In this document: one piece after another, positions 1 to 12,257 of the stretch
How positions within the stretch are numbered: position 1 is the first letter of the stretch
Layout of the letters: every line of letters begins with the position of its first letter
Position numbers and translations under genes: made by a program
The notes under the pieces: model-generated
The model's input: the letters and a program-made list of their open reading frames with translations, nothing else
Database searches by the model: none
Told to the model about the DNA's origin: nothing
NCBI GenBank assembly: GCA_002189035.1
Contig: NEEC01000017.1
Span: forward strand, 1 to 64,000
Direction of reading: 5' to 3'
DNA length: 64,000 bases
DNA from: Utricularia gibba
Taxonomy: Eukaryota > Streptophyta > Magnoliopsida > Lamiales > Lentibulariaceae

Positions 1-3000
1 GGTGCTCCAGGAAAGATATGCAGGGTTTCGATGGTATTCCAGCCATCTCGTGAAGCTCGAAATGAAGGGGAGCGAATGATCGATGCTGTTAGAAACATGC
101 ATGGAGCCTCCTGCTGTGGAGTGAAGACGCATGATGTTGCGTGTGCTTGCATTACCTGCGTGGTTCGAGGTGCATGTAGGAGGCGCGTCATCGGGACCAC
201 CATCCACTCCACCTACAAGGAGAACCGAGCATACGTCAGAGGAGGTGGTGGTTACGTTTTGCATGTAGAGTATGCCACTTCCAACGCCATGCTCATTGAT
301 GGTGCTCCAGGGTAGACCGAGGTCGGGCTGGTTGCTGCGTCGTTAGGTTGCCTCGTGATGTGTGTTCTGTTTCAAATCTCCATAATCTGCTGCGTGCTCC
401 ACATCTTTCCATGAAGTGAAGGAGGACACAAACGTATCTCCTCTCGTGAGGAAATACAAGCGGAACAACCCGAGTGCACCACAATGAAGTGAACCTCGAA
501 GAAGGACATTCCGGTCTGAAGACAAACCGCAAGAAGCACACAAATACACGATTTTAAGTCACAGAGAAGGAGTGGCAACACTCACATCTATCCACGCCCC
601 TTTTCTGCGACGGATGGGGACTTCTCGTGTTCTGCATACAAACATAAGCTACTCAACTTCTTTAAATCCATGTAGCAAAAAGTGAGCTCGGGGACTGTCG
701 ATTCCCGTCAGCAGCCTGTCAAGATAGCATTGATATGCTGGCTATCGAGGGTGGCACTATCCACGGAGCTTGGAATGAATATCGTCACGTAGATTCACCT
801 GAAGGCTTGCGTGTGAACCCGGCACCTGGTTCATACCCATGGGAAATTATACAAGGACAGCTTTTATAGCTTTTTGTGCACAAGCGGTACCCCCCGCTTC
901 ATGCTTATTGCAAACTACTGTTCGCCACCCTGTATCCTTGTGAAACTGCGCAAACACGCTACACCCATCGACGCACATAATGGTGGAGCAACACAAGTCA
1001 CACGTACTGCTGCTCCAATTCCAAATTTCGTGAGCCTATTTGAACGGTCTTCCTTGATGCCCAATTCTTTTCCAAACAACTTCTTTTCTCCTCGAATGCG
1101 ATTGCGGCGCGGTAACTACGCCATTGGACGTGCTCTCCCTTGCCATCATTGCGAATCCATGTGCTGAGTTTCAAGAGCCATGCGCTCCTGAAAACGAGCT
1201 ACCGTAGAAAGCTCGTTTTTTCGAGGTACGGAGACACTCCGCAGGGGATCCAATAGCTGCAAAGGAGGTCGTCACACGGTGCTTGTAGAGAGTTCCTTGG
1301 CAACGACGTCGGTGACCGATGTTGGTGTTTTTTCGTATGCATATCTCCATTCGCGGCATGTGGAGCAAGTTCCATCCGCCCTCCATTCTCAAAGGAGGTG
1401 TTCTAGACACCGCGCCCTTTTGGAGGGTTTCTCGACTTGTTCGTCTTTTTTTCTTACTCCCATGGCTAATTGACTGCATTCCAACCCTTGGACTCGCAGA
1501 AACCTCATGCGGATGAACGCTCCTTCGAACCACCGGACATGTAGGCGCACCTTGCATTCTACAGCTTGAATGGTTCTACACAGCTACACGATTGTGAAAA
1601 CGACGTTCACAACGCCGCGATCCAGGATCGATGACTTTGGGCGCAACCCTGGTCGCGTATGCGTACCACCGTTTGTTGCTCCAAGGATCCCTTTGCGTGT
1701 GCCCCTCATGTTGGAATGCTGGTACGGCCTTCGAGAACCGATTTCTGTAGTTTTTTGCAGCCTCTCTGCTACGAACTTTTGGATTCAATTTTGGGATCGC
1801 AAATAGTGATAACATTGGAATGCGAATTCGCCTCATACTTCCCTTTCATCATGTCCCAACTCACGTTCCCTGAGTTCCTGCTGGTGAGCTCGTTCGGATT
1901 GTTATGCAATGCCTTTTAGAGAGAATGGTTTCCGCAAAGCGTGACCTTCTGTTGGCGAGTGTTGGCTTCCTTTGCTGCATGTTAAGCGGATCGTCGCCTT
2001 CGAGCCCACTCTGGGAAAACAAGTTGAGACGAAGAATGGCCATGACGCGGATGTCCTAAGAAAATAGGAGCTTTGTCGCACTTGGGCGGGTGCTCCAGGA
2101 AAGATATGCAGGGTTTCGATGGTATTCCAGCCATCTCGTGAAGCTCGAAATGAAGGGGAGCGAATGATCGATGCTGTTAGAAACATGCATGGAGCCTCCT
2201 GCTGTGGAGTGAAGACGCATGATGTTGCGTGTGCTTGCATTACCTGCGTGGTTCGAGGTGCATGTAGGAGGCGCGTCATCGGGACCACCATCCACTCCAC
2301 CTACAAGGAGAACCGAGCATACGTCAGAGGAGGTGGTGGTTACGTTTTGCATGTAGAGTATGCCACTTCCAACGCCATGCTCATTGATGGTGCTCCAGGT
2401 AGACCGAGGTCGGGCTGGTTGCTGCGTCGTTAGGTTGCCTCGTGATGTGTGTTCTGTTTCAAATCTCCATAATCTGCTGCGTGCTCCCACATCTTTCCAT
2501 GAAGTGAAGGAGGACACAAACGTATCTCCTCTCGTGAGGAAATACAAGCGGAACAACCCGAGTGCACCACAATGAAGTGAACCTCGAAGAAGGACATTCC
2601 GGTCTGAAGACAAACCGCAAGAAGCACACAAATACACGATTTTAAGGTCACAGAGAAGGGAGTGGCAACACTCACATCTATCCACGCCCCTTTTCTGCGA
2701 CGGATGGGGACTTCTCGTGTTCTGCATACAAACATAAGCTACTCAACTTCTTTAAATCCATGTAGCAAAAAGTGAGCTCGGGACTGTCGATTCCCGTCAG
2801 CAGCCTGTCAAGATAGCATTGATATGCTGGCTATCGAGGTGGCACTATCCAACGGAGCTTGGAATGAATATCGTCACGTAGATTCACCTGAAGGCTTGCG
2901 TGTGAACCCGGCACCTGGTTCATACCCATGGGAAATTATACAAGGACAGCTTTTATAGCTTTTTGTGCACAAGCGTACCCCCCGCTTCATGCTTATTGCA

Positions 3001-6000
3001 ACTACTGTTCGCCACCCTGTATCCTTGTGAAACTGCGCAAACACGCTACACCCATCGACGCACATAATGGTGGAGCAACACAAGTCACACACTGCTGCTC
3101 CAATTCCAAATTTCGTGAGCCTATTTGAACGGTCTTTCCTTGATGCCCAATTCTTTTCCAAACAACTTCTTTTCTCCTCGAATGCGATTGCGGCGCGGTA
3201 ACTACGCCATTGGACGTGCTCTCCCTTGCCATCATTGCGAATCCATGTGCTGAGTTTCAAGCCATGCGCTCCTGAAAACGAGCTACCGTAGAAAGCTCGT
3301 TTTTTCGAGGTACGGAGACACTCCGCAGGGGGATCCAATAGCTGCAAAGGAGGTCGTCACACGGTGCTTGTAGAGAGTTCCTTGGCAACGACGTCGGTGA
3401 CCCGATGTTGGTGTTTTTTCGTATGCATATCTCCATTCGCGGCATGTGGAGCAAGTTCCATCCGCCCTCCATTCTCAAAGGAGGTGTTCTAGACACCGCG
3501 CCCTTTTGGAGGGTTTCTCGACTTGTTCGTCTTTTTTTCTTACTCCCATGGCTAATTGACTGCATTCCAACCCTTGGACTCGCAGAAACCTCATGCGGAT
3601 GAACGCTCCTTCGAACCACCGGACATGTAGGCGCACCTTGCATTCTACAGCTTGAATGGTTCTACACAGCTACACGATTGTGAAAACGACGTTCACAACG
3701 CCGCGATCCAGGATCGATGACTTGGGCGCAACCCTGGTCGCGTATGCGTACCACCGTTTGTTGCTCCAAGGATCCCTTTGCGTGTGCCCCTCATGTTGGA
3801 ATGCTGGTACGGCCTTCGAGAACCGATTTCTGTAGTTTTTTGCAGCCTCTCTGCTACGAACTTTTGGATTCAATTTTGGGATCGCAAATAGTGATAACAT
3901 TGGAATGCGAATTCGCCTCATACTTCCCTTTCATCATGTCCCAACTCACGTTCCCTGAGTTCCTGCTGGTGAGCTCGTTCGGATTGTTATGCAATGCCTT
4001 TTAGAGAGCATGGTTTCCGCAAAGCGTGACCTTCTGTTGGCGAGTGTTGGCTTCCTTTGCTGCATGTTAGCGGATCGTCGCCTTCGAGCCCACTCTGGGA
4101 AAACAAGTTGAGACGAAGAATGGCCATGACGCGGATGTCCTAAGAAAATAGGAGCTTTGTCGCACTTGGGCGGGTGCTCCAGGAAAGATATGCAGGGTTT
4201 CGATGGTATTCCAGCCATCTCGTGAAGCTCGAAATGAAGGGAGCGAATGATCGATGCTGTTAGAAACATGCATGGAGCCTCCTGCTGTGGAGTGAAGACG
4301 CATGATGTTGCGTGTGCTTGCATTACCTGCGTGGTTCGAGGTGCATGTAGGAGGCGCGTCATCGGGACCACCATCCACTCCACCTACAAGGAGAACCGAG
4401 CATACGTCAGAGGAGGTGGTGGTTACGTTTTGCATGTAGAGTATGCCACTTCCAACGCCATGCTCATTGATGGTGCTCCAGGTAGACCGAGGTCGGGCTG
4501 GTTGCTGCGTCGTTAGGTTGCCTCGTGATGTGTGTTCTGTTTCAAATCTCCATAATCTGCTGCGTGCTCCCACATCTTTCCATGAAGTGAAGGAGGACAC
4601 AAACGTATCTCCTCTCGTGAGGAAATACAAGCGGAACAACCCGAGTGCACCACAATGAAGTGAACCTCGAAGAAGGACATTCCGGTCTGAAGACAAACCG
4701 CAAGAAGCACACAAATATACGATTTTAAGGTCATAGAGAAGGGAGTAGCAACACTCACATCTATCCACGCCCCTTTTCTGCGACGGATGGGGACTTCTCG
4801 TGTTCTGCATACAAACATAAGCTACTCAACTTCTTTAAATCCATGTAGCAAAAAGTGAGCTCGGGACTGTCGATTCCCGTCAGCAGCCTGTCAAGATAGC
4901 ATTGATATGCTGGCTATCGAGGGTGGCACTATCCAACGGAGCTTGGAATGAATATCGTCACGTAGATTCACCTGAAGGCTTGCGTGTGAACCCGGCACCT
5001 GGTTCGTACCCATGGGGAAATTATACAAGGACAGCTTTTATAGCTTTTTGTGCACAAGCGGTACCCCCCGCTTCATGCTTATTGCAAGCTACTGTTCGCC
5101 ACCCTGTATCCTTGTGAAACTGCGCAAACACGCTACACCCATCGACGCACATAATGGGGGAGCAACACAAGTCACACGTACTGCTGCTCCAATTCCAAAT
5201 TTCGTGAGCCTATTTGAACGGTCTTCCTTGATGCCCAATTCTTTTCCAAACAACTTCTTTTCTCCTCGAATGCGATTGCGGCGCGGTAACTACGCCATTG
5301 ACGTGCTCTCCCTTGCCATCATTGCGAATCCATGTGCTGAGTTTTAAGAGCCATGCGCTCCTGAAAACGAGCTACCGTAGAAAGCTCGTTTTTTCGAGGT
5401 ACGAGACACTCCGCAGGGGATCCAATAGCTGCAAAGGAGGTCGTCACACGGTGCTTGTAGAGAGTTCCTTGGCAACGACGTCGGTGACCCGATGTTGGTG
5501 TTTTTTCGTATGCATATCTCCATTCGCGGCATGTGGAGCAAGTTCCATCCGCCCTCCATTCTCAAAGGAGGTGTTCTAGACACCGCGCCCTTTTGGAGGG
5601 TTTCTCGACTTGTTCGTCTTTTTTTCTTACTCCCATGGCTAATTGACTGCATTCCAACCCTTGGACTCGCAAAACCTCATGCGGATGAACGCTCCTTCGA
5701 ACCACCGGACATGTAGGCGCACCTTGCATTCTACAGCTTGAATGGTTCTACACAGCTACACGATTGTGAAAACGACGTTCACAACGCCGCGATCCAGGAT
5801 CGATGACTTTGGGCGCAACCCTGGTCGCGTATGCGTACCACCGTTTGTTGCTCCAAGGATCCCTTTGCGTGTGCCCCTCATGTTGGAATGCTGGTACGGC
5901 CTTCGAGAACCGATTTCTGTAGTTTTTTGCAGCCTCTCTGCTACGAACTTTTGGATTCAATTTTGGGATCGCAAATAGTGATAACATTGGAATGCGAATT

Positions 6001-6761
6001 CGCCTCATACTTCCCTTTCATCATGTCCCAACTCACGTTCCCTGAGTTCCTGCTGGTGAGCTCGTTCGGATTGTTATGCAATGCCTTTTAGAGAGCATGG
6101 TTTCCGCAAAGCGTGACCTTCTGTTGGCGAGTGTTGGCTTCCTTTGCTGCATGTTAGCGGATCGTCGCCTTCGAGCCCACTCTGGGAAAACAAGTTGAGA
6201 CGAAGAATGGCCATGACGCGGATGTCCTAAGAAAATAGGAGCTTTGTCGCACTTGGGCGGGTGCTCCAGGAAAGATATGCAGGGTTTCGATGGTATTCCA
6301 GCCATCTCGTGAAGCTCGAAATGAAGGGGAGCGAATGATCGATGCTGTTAGAAACATGCATGGAGCCTCCTGCTGTGGAGTGAAGACGCATGATGTTGCG
6401 TGTGCTTGCATTACCTGCGTGGTTCGAGGTGCATGTAGGAGGCGCGTCATCGGGACCACCATCCACTCCACCTACAAGGAGAACCGAGCATACGTCAGAG
6501 GAGGTGGTGGTTACGTTTTGCATGTAGAGTATGCCACTTCCAACGCCATGCTCATTGATGGTGCTCCAGGTAGACCGAGGTCGGGCTGGTTGCTGCGTCG
6601 TTAGGTTGCCTCGTGATGTGTGTTCTGTTTCAAATCTCCACAATCTGCTGCGTGCTCCCACATCTTTCCATGAAGTGAAGGAGGACACAAACGTATCTCC
6701 TCTCGTGAGGAAATACAAGCGGAACAACCCGAGTGCACCACAATGAAGTGAACCTCGAAGA
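1..6761 (+). repeat. Tandem array of a 2.09-kb repeat unit (three units plus a partial fourth)
   Basis: The marker GGTGCTCCAGGAAAGATATG starts at 1, 2089, 4173 and 6260, giving periods of 2088, 2084 and 2087 bp. The units are almost identical and differ mainly by single-base indels and a few substitutions. The fourth unit stops after about 500 bp, where it meets a gypsy gag fragment near 6761. The array probably continues left of the window. Open frames up to about 250 codons appear on both strands, but they are interrupted at different places in different units and match no protein I know, so I treat the unit as non-coding. I see no LTR-type ends with primer site inside the unit. The near-identity indicates recent amplification or homogenisation. 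Confidence 0.93.
1191..1219. repeat. Perfect 10-bp hairpin inside the 2.09-kb unit
   Basis: The arms AAAACGAGCT and AGCTCGTTTT are separated by 9 bases and followed by more T residues. The same structure is in the units starting at 2089 and 4173, and in the inverted copy near 26510-26540. It is missing from the 16-17.7 kb copy because of a local deletion. No function can be assigned. Confidence 0.7.
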
Positions 6762-7155
6762 GGGGAGTAAAACCTGCTGTGAAGATATGCATGGATGTCC
6801 TCTTGCTGTTGTTGAGTTTACAGATTATGCCATAGCTTGGTGTATATAGTAGTACTCAACAGAAGACGAAATGATGAAGAACCAATTCGCACTTGGGCTG
6901 AAATGAAGAGGATCATGAGAAAAAGGTTCATTCCCAGCCACTACCAAAGAGATCAACACCAAAATTTGCAAAAGCTAACCCAAGGGAGCAAAACCGTGGA
7001 AGAATATTGGCAAGAAATGGAGGTGTTAATGATTCGAGCCATTATAATAGAGGATAGGGAAGCTACAATGGCAAGATTCCTCTATGGTTTAAACAAGGAA
7101 ATCTCTCAAGTGGTCGAGTTGCAACACTATGTGGAGATTGAAGTCATGTTGCATG
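6762..7155 (+). pseudogene. Ty3/gypsy copy 1: gag fragment, 5' side of nested copia insertion
   Basis: From about 6837 the translation is a plant gypsy retrotransposon gag domain, with motifs such as KRIMRKRFIPSHYQRD, VEEYWQEMEVLMIRA and ARFLYGLNKEI. The element has no 5' LTR here. Its left edge is an abrupt junction with the 2.09-kb repeat around 6761, and stop codons lie near 6850. The frame is interrupted at 7155 by a copia element and resumes without loss at 12258, so removing the copia and one copy of its 5-bp duplication restores a continuous gag frame. The family belongs to Ty3/gypsy; I do not assign a clade. Confidence 0.88.
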
Positions 7156-7627
7156 TGATGGGTCCCTCCACATGGGGCCCACACACAAAAAAAGAAAAAA
7201 AAAAGAAGGGAGTTGGTGCACGCCGGTTGGTGTGCCAACCCAAGGTGTGCACTCCCCTCTATAAATAGAGGGGAGCTCTCTCTCACAATACAGACACACA
7301 CAAGAGTCGAAGAACTCTCGAGCCTATTAGGTGTTTTGAGTGAGTTTTCGGTTTCCGAGGGTAGAATAGGGAAAGAAGAAAGATAGTATTCTTTACTATT
7401 CGTGTTTCTTGCCCGGTAGAGTTTTCGGGGAGAGGGTAGAAAGAGAGGGTAAAACCCGATAGTTTACCGAGGTAAATCTCTTTGTATTCACTGTGGTAAA
7501 TAGTGAATTTTTCTCGAAGTTGAGTGTGGACGTAGCCCTTATTTTGGGGTGAACCACGTTAAATCTCGGTGCCTTTTTCTTGATTTTTGCGGTCAATTTT
7601 ATTGTCAGATATCGACTACGCGCAAGA
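7156..7627 (+). repeat. 5' LTR of the copia element
   Basis: It begins TGATGGGTCCC and ends GCGCAAGA, where the 3' LTR has GCGCAACA, so the terminal CA has become GA. It contains the U3 promoter region with a TATA box. The 3' LTR at 11785-12257 is the matching copy. Confidence 0.93.
7252..7275 (+). promoter_or_regulatory. LTR TATA box within a perfect inverted repeat
   Basis: CTATAAATAG lies in the centre of a palindrome with 10-bp arms (CTCCCCTCTA / TAGAGGGGAG) around TAAA. Transcription of the retrotransposon would start about 30 bp downstream. The same palindrome is intact in the 3' LTR at 11881-11904. Confidence 0.8.
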
Positions 7628-7629
7628 AG

Positions 7630-7641
7630 TGGTATCAGAGC
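7630..7641 (+). other. Primer binding site, initiator tRNA-Met
   Basis: TGGTATCAGAGC lies two bases after the 5' LTR. It is complementary to the 3' end of plant initiator tRNA-Met and would prime minus-strand cDNA synthesis. Confidence 0.92.
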
Positions 7642-7780
7642 TAGGGTTGTCTATGTAATTGCTATCTTATCGTATGCTCTGTGGCCGCCACTAAGTGGAT
7701 TTCCAACATCAGAAAATAAGTTAGTATATTGCACATTCTCCTAGTCGGTATCAGGGACCATAGAGGTCAAGACCGGCAGT

Positions 7781-8430
7781 ATGATCAAGCTGAATGGGAC
7801 GAATTATCTCTTGTGGAAGTGCAAGATGAAGGATTTGCTTTTCGTAACGAAAATGCATCTACTGGTGTTTAGTGAGACTAAACCAGATGTGAAGACTGAT
7901 GAAGAATAGGATTTCGAGCATCAGCAATCCTGCGGTTTTATCCGACAGTTTGTCAAATAAAATGTGTATCAGCATGTTGCTGAAGAGACACATGCAAGGA
8001 GCTTGTGGTTCAAGCTGGAAAATCTGTACGCTTCCAAGATGGGAGGAAACAGATTGTTTTATGTCACGAAGTTGATTACTCTGAAGTATAGAGAAGGGAT
8101 TTCCGTAGCGGACCATCTGAATGAAATTCAAGGGGTCGTGTCGCAGTTGGCGACAATGGGTATCTCGTTTGATGGTGATCTATTAGCACTGCTGGTGCTA
8201 GCTACTCTGCCTGAATCTTGGGAGACCCTCAAGATTACGTTGACGAGTTCTCCAAATCTGTCACTTGAGCAAGTCAAAAGTGCGGTTCTCAATGAGGAGA
8301 TGAGGAGAAAGATGCAGAATGCTTCAACCTCTGGGCAACAAGATATCATGGTTGCGGAACCTAGGGGAGAAGTAGGGCTCGTGGGTCTAACCTACGGAGT
8401 GAAAGAAGGGATGGCAAGAGTAGGGAAAGG
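7781..8430 (+). pseudogene. copia gag (capsid, UBN2-type), broken
   Basis: Reading starts at ATG 7781 with MIKLNGTNYLLWKCKMKD, the usual start of a plant copia capsid. In-frame stops follow at TAG 7907-7909 and TAA 7958-7960. After that the frame runs through the UBN2-type capsid core (for example RSLWFKLENLYASKMGGN and SVADHLNEIQGVVSQLATMG). A frameshift between about 8350 and 8450 moves the zinc knuckle and pol into another frame. Capsid would assemble the virus-like particle. Confidence 0.9.
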
Positions 8431-8451
8431 AACAAGTATACCAATGTGGAC

Positions 8452-11400
8452 TGCCATTTTTGCAAAAAGAAGGGGCACATTAAGAAGAACTACTAGAGCT
8501 TTCAGAAGCGTAGCAGAAGTGAGAAAAAGACGGAGTCTAGAGATGATGACGACACGAATGTCATCAAGGAGTTCAACTTGGCAATTGATGAAAATATCAA
8601 TCAGATCTCCGAAGAGATGTGCTGGGTGGTTGATAGTGGAGCCACTCTTCACGTGACATCAAGAAAGGAGTTATTCTCATCTTATATAGCAGGGGATTTT
8701 GGCAACGTGAAGATGGGAAATGGACAACTGTCGAAGGTTGTAGGTAAAGGAGATATTTGCCTATGCACGAACAAGGGAATGAAGTAAACCCTGAGAGATG
8801 TTAAGCATGTGCCAGACATGCGATTGAATCTTATCTCGGTTCACTGTCTCGATTGTGAAGGTTATGCCATGAACTTCAACGATGGCCAGTGGAAGATGAC
8901 TAAGGGTTCATTGGTCGTAGCCACTGGAGAGAAGCTGAATAAGCTGTATGTGACACAAGCTAGCATTTGTGTTGATGTTGCTAGTGTTGCTGAGAAAGGA
9001 ATTCCTATGGATGTGTGGCACAGACGCCTTTTCCATATGGGTGAAAAAGACATGGAGACTTTGACGAGAAAGAAGGTGTTGGCTGGGCTCCTCGATCAAA
9101 ATTCGAGGCCATGCAGTGATTGCTTCGTTGGGAAGCAAACGAGGGTGGCATTCAAAAGAAGACCACCAGGTAGAGCCAAAGCGATCTTGGATCTGATTCA
9201 TTCAGATGTTTGCACTCCGAAGATATTTTCGCTTGGTGGAGCTCATTATTTTGTGACCTTCATTGATGATCACTCTCGCAAGACTTGGATCTATCTCATC
9301 AGGACGAAAGATCAAGTTTTGGAGAAGTTCAAGCAGTTTGTTGCTATGGTGGAGCGAGAAACTGGTAAGAAGGTGAAGTGCATTCGCACTGATAACGGGG
9401 GAGAGTATCTTGGGCCGTTTGATGGCTATTGCAAAGAGCTAGGAATCCGACATCAGTTTACTATGGCAAAAACACCGCAATTGAATGGTTTGGCAGAAAG
9501 GATGAACAGGACTTTGATGGAAAGAGTGAGATGTCTTATTTCGCACTCAAAGTTGCCTCAAATGTTTTGGGGAGAAGCTATTCTAACAGCAGCATATGTT
9601 CTGAATCTTTCGCCATGTGTGCCGTTGGGACATGAAGTACCAGAGAAGGATTGGTCTGGAAAAGAGATCTCTTATGATCATCTGATGGTGTTTGGTTGCA
9701 AGGCTTTCGTTCACATTCCAAAGGATGAACGATCGAAGTTGGATTCTAAGACACGAGAATGTGTGTTTATTGGTTATGGCCAAGATCAGTTTGGGTTTCG
9801 ATTCTATGATCCTATCTCGAAGAAACTCATTAGGAGCCGAGATGCTATCTTTGTTGAGGAAGAGACCATCAAAGATATTGGGAAACCCAAGAATGATGTC
9901 CCTCGAAGTAATGAAGACTCGACGGATGTTCGACTGATACCTCCTATGATGGTGCCTGAAAATGAAGGAGGTGAAGTTGATGATCATGTTCCGGAAGTTC
10001 CCCATGATCATGAAGAACCAGAGGTTGCTGGTAATGGAGATGGTGTGGTTCAACAACCATCAAGTTCCATTGGAGGTTCCCCTATGCGCACAAGATCGGG
10101 AAGGACTGTGCGGCGCCCTGCTAGATTTTCATCAAATGAGTTTGTTATGCCTACTGATGAGGGAGAACCTGAGAGCTTCCAGGAGGCTATGGAAAGCCGA
10201 GATAAAAGTCTTTGGATGGAAGCTGCTGAAGAGGAGATAAGGTCCTTGAATGAAAACAAAACATTTCAACTGGTGAAGTTGCCTGAAGGCAAAAAGGCAC
10301 TAAGGTGCAAGTGGGTTTTCAGAATAGCTCGAAACCCATTTCAAGTGGGTTTTCAAAAAGGCACTAAGGTGCCTGAAAATAGCTCGAAACCTCGATACAA
10401 GGCTAGGCTGGTGGTGAAGGGTTTCAACCAGCGGAGGGGCATCGATTATGATGAGATATTTGCACCAGTTGTGAAGATGACATCCATCCGGACAGTGTTG
10501 GGGTTGGCAGCAAGTCTCAACTTGGAAGTTGAGCAAATGGATGTCAAGACGGTGTTCTTACATGGTGATCTAGAGGAAGAGATCTACATGGAACAACCAG
10601 AAGGTTTTGTTGAAAATGGAAAAGAGGGATAAGTCTGCAAGTTGCAGAAAAGCCTGTATGGATTGAAACAGACACCGAGACAGTGGTATAGAAAGTTTGA
10701 CTCAGTCATGGAGAAGCATGGCTTCAAGAAGACGAGTGCTGACCACTGTGTGTTCTTTAAGAGGTTCACGGATGATGACTTTGTGATTCTATTGCTCTAT
10801 GTTGACGACATGCTGATTGTTGGACAGAATACTTCAAGAATTGCAAGCTTGAAGAAGGAGTTGAGTAAGTGTTTCTCGATGAAAGACTTGGGGCCAGCAA
10901 AGCAGATTCTTGGCATGAAGATTATCAGGAATAGAGATGCTAAGAAGATATGGTTATCGCAAGAACAATACATTGAGAAGATTCTTGAGAGATTAAACAT
11001 GAAGGACGTCAATGCGGTTAGCTGCCCTCTTGCTAATCATTTTCAGTTGAGCAAGAAGCAATGTCCATCGACTGAGGAAGAACGGAAAGCGATGATGAGT
11101 GTTCCCTAGTCATCAGCTGTTGGGAGCTTGATGTATGCCATCGTATGTACTCGACCGGATATTGCTCATGCTGTTGGAGTTGTGAGCAGGTTTCTGTCTG
11201 ATCCAGGGAAGGATCATTGGTCTGCTGTGAAGTGAATTTTCAGATATCTAAGGGGATCTTCAAGCATGTGTTTATGCTTTGGAAGTGAGGAGCCTGTGTT
11301 GAAAGGATACATAGATGCTGATTTAGCTGGTGATGTTGATGGTCGAAAATCAACATCAGGATATCTGATTACATTTGCAGGGGGAGCTGTGTCTTGGCAG

Positions 11401-11787
11401 TCAAGACTGCAAAAGTGTGTTGCTCTATCTTCAACTGAAGCAGAATATATTGCAGTTACTGAGGCTTGTAAGGAACTGCTGTGGATGAAGAAGTTCTTGG
11501 GAGAACTTGGTGTGAAGCAAAGGAAGTACGAGTTATTTTGTGATAGTCAGAGTGCTATCCATCTAGCGAAGAATGCTTCTTTTCACTCGAGATCGAAGCA
11601 TATTGATCAGCGCTATCACTGGATCAGGGATGTCTTAGAGGAAAAGCACTTGTGCCTGGAGAAGATTCATACTGAAGAAAATGGTTCAGATATGATGACA
11701 AAGATACTTCCGAAGGAAAGCTTCGAATTCTGCAGAAGAGTGGTTGGGTTGACCAGCTCGCCCACGTGTCGGGAGGGGGAGAATTGA
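8452..11787 (+). pseudogene. copia zinc knuckle and pol: protease, integrase, RT, RNase H
   Basis: One frame covers 8452-11787. The zinc knuckle CHFCKKKGHIKKNY has lost its last cysteine to Tyr and is followed by a stop. Then come the protease motif DSGATLHVT (about 8634), integrase with the H-H-C-C finger (about 9016-9135) and catalytic D, D (TDNGGEY) and E, RT with KWVF, YVDDM (about 10799) and LYGLKQ, and RNase H with STEAEY. Stops lie at 8785 (TAA), 10630 (TAA), 11107 (TAG) and 11233 (TGA). The longest uninterrupted part is 607 codons (8809-10632). The RT contains an internal duplication at 10291-10392. The final TGA stop coincides with the first three bases of the 3' LTR. Confidence 0.95.
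11771..11784 (+). other. Polypurine tract of the copia element
   Basis: GGGAGGGGGAGAAT immediately precedes the 3' LTR and is the expected primer for plus-strand DNA synthesis. Confidence 0.85.
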
Positions 11788-12257
11788 TGGGTCCCTCCAT
11801 ATGGGGCCCACACACAAAAAAAAGAAAAAAAAAGAAGGGAGTTGGTGCACGCGGGTTGGTGTGCCAACCCAAGGTGTGCACTCCCCTCTATAAATAGAGG
11901 GGAGCTCTCTCTCACAATACACACACACACAAGAGTTGAAGAACTCTCGAGCCTATTAGGTGTTTTGAGTGAGTTTTCGGTTTCCGAGGGTAGAATAGGG
12001 AAAGAAGAAAGATAGTATTCTTTACTATTCGTGTTTCTTGCCCGGTAGAGTTTTCAGGGAGAGGGTAGAAAGAGAGGGTAAAACCCGGTAGTTTACCGAG
12101 GTAAATCTCTTTTGTATTTACTGTGGTAAATAGTGAATTTTTCTCGGAGTTGAGTGTGGACGTAGTCCTTATTGTGGGGTGAACCACGTTAAATCTCAGT
12201 GTCTTTTTCTTGATTTTTGCGGTCAATTTTATTGTCTGATATCGACTACGCGCAACA
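11785..12257 (+). repeat. 3' LTR of the copia element
   Basis: It is 473 bp, begins TGATGGGTCCC and ends GCGCAACA, and is followed directly by the GCATG duplication (12258-12262). It is about 97% identical to the 5' LTR by eye. Confidence 0.94.

Larger units (their letters stand above)
7156..12257 (+). mobile_element. Complete Ty1/copia LTR retrotransposon (TNT1/Tork-like), nested in gypsy gag
   Basis: The element is 5102 bp with two LTRs (472 and 473 bp), a tRNA-Met primer site, gag, protease, integrase, reverse transcriptase and RNase H in copia order, and a purine tract before the 3' LTR. The 5-bp target duplication GCATG is at 7151-7155 and 12258-12262. I count about 14 substitutions by eye between the LTRs (about 3%), most of them transitions, so the insertion is fairly recent. 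The polyprotein has one frameshift and at least seven stop codons, so this copy is not autonomous. Integrase and RT sequence are closest in style to the TNT1-94/Tork group; this clade call is from memory of the family. Confidence 0.95.

Noticed and set aside
2056-4810. Long minus-strand frames (223 and 247 codons) within the 2.09-kb units
   Set aside because: Their ends differ between nearly identical units because single-base indels shift the frame, and the translations resemble no protein. They are chance frames in a GC-balanced repeat.
1-6761. The 2.09-kb unit as a long LTR or an rDNA spacer
   Set aside because: No TG...CA ends with primer site or purine tract are seen at unit borders, and no rRNA sequence is present. 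The unit is directly tandem without internal regions.
7089-7301. Minus-strand frames in the copia LTRs (also 11624-11930)
   Set aside because: They are shadows of the LTR, including its A-run, and are absent as conserved proteins.
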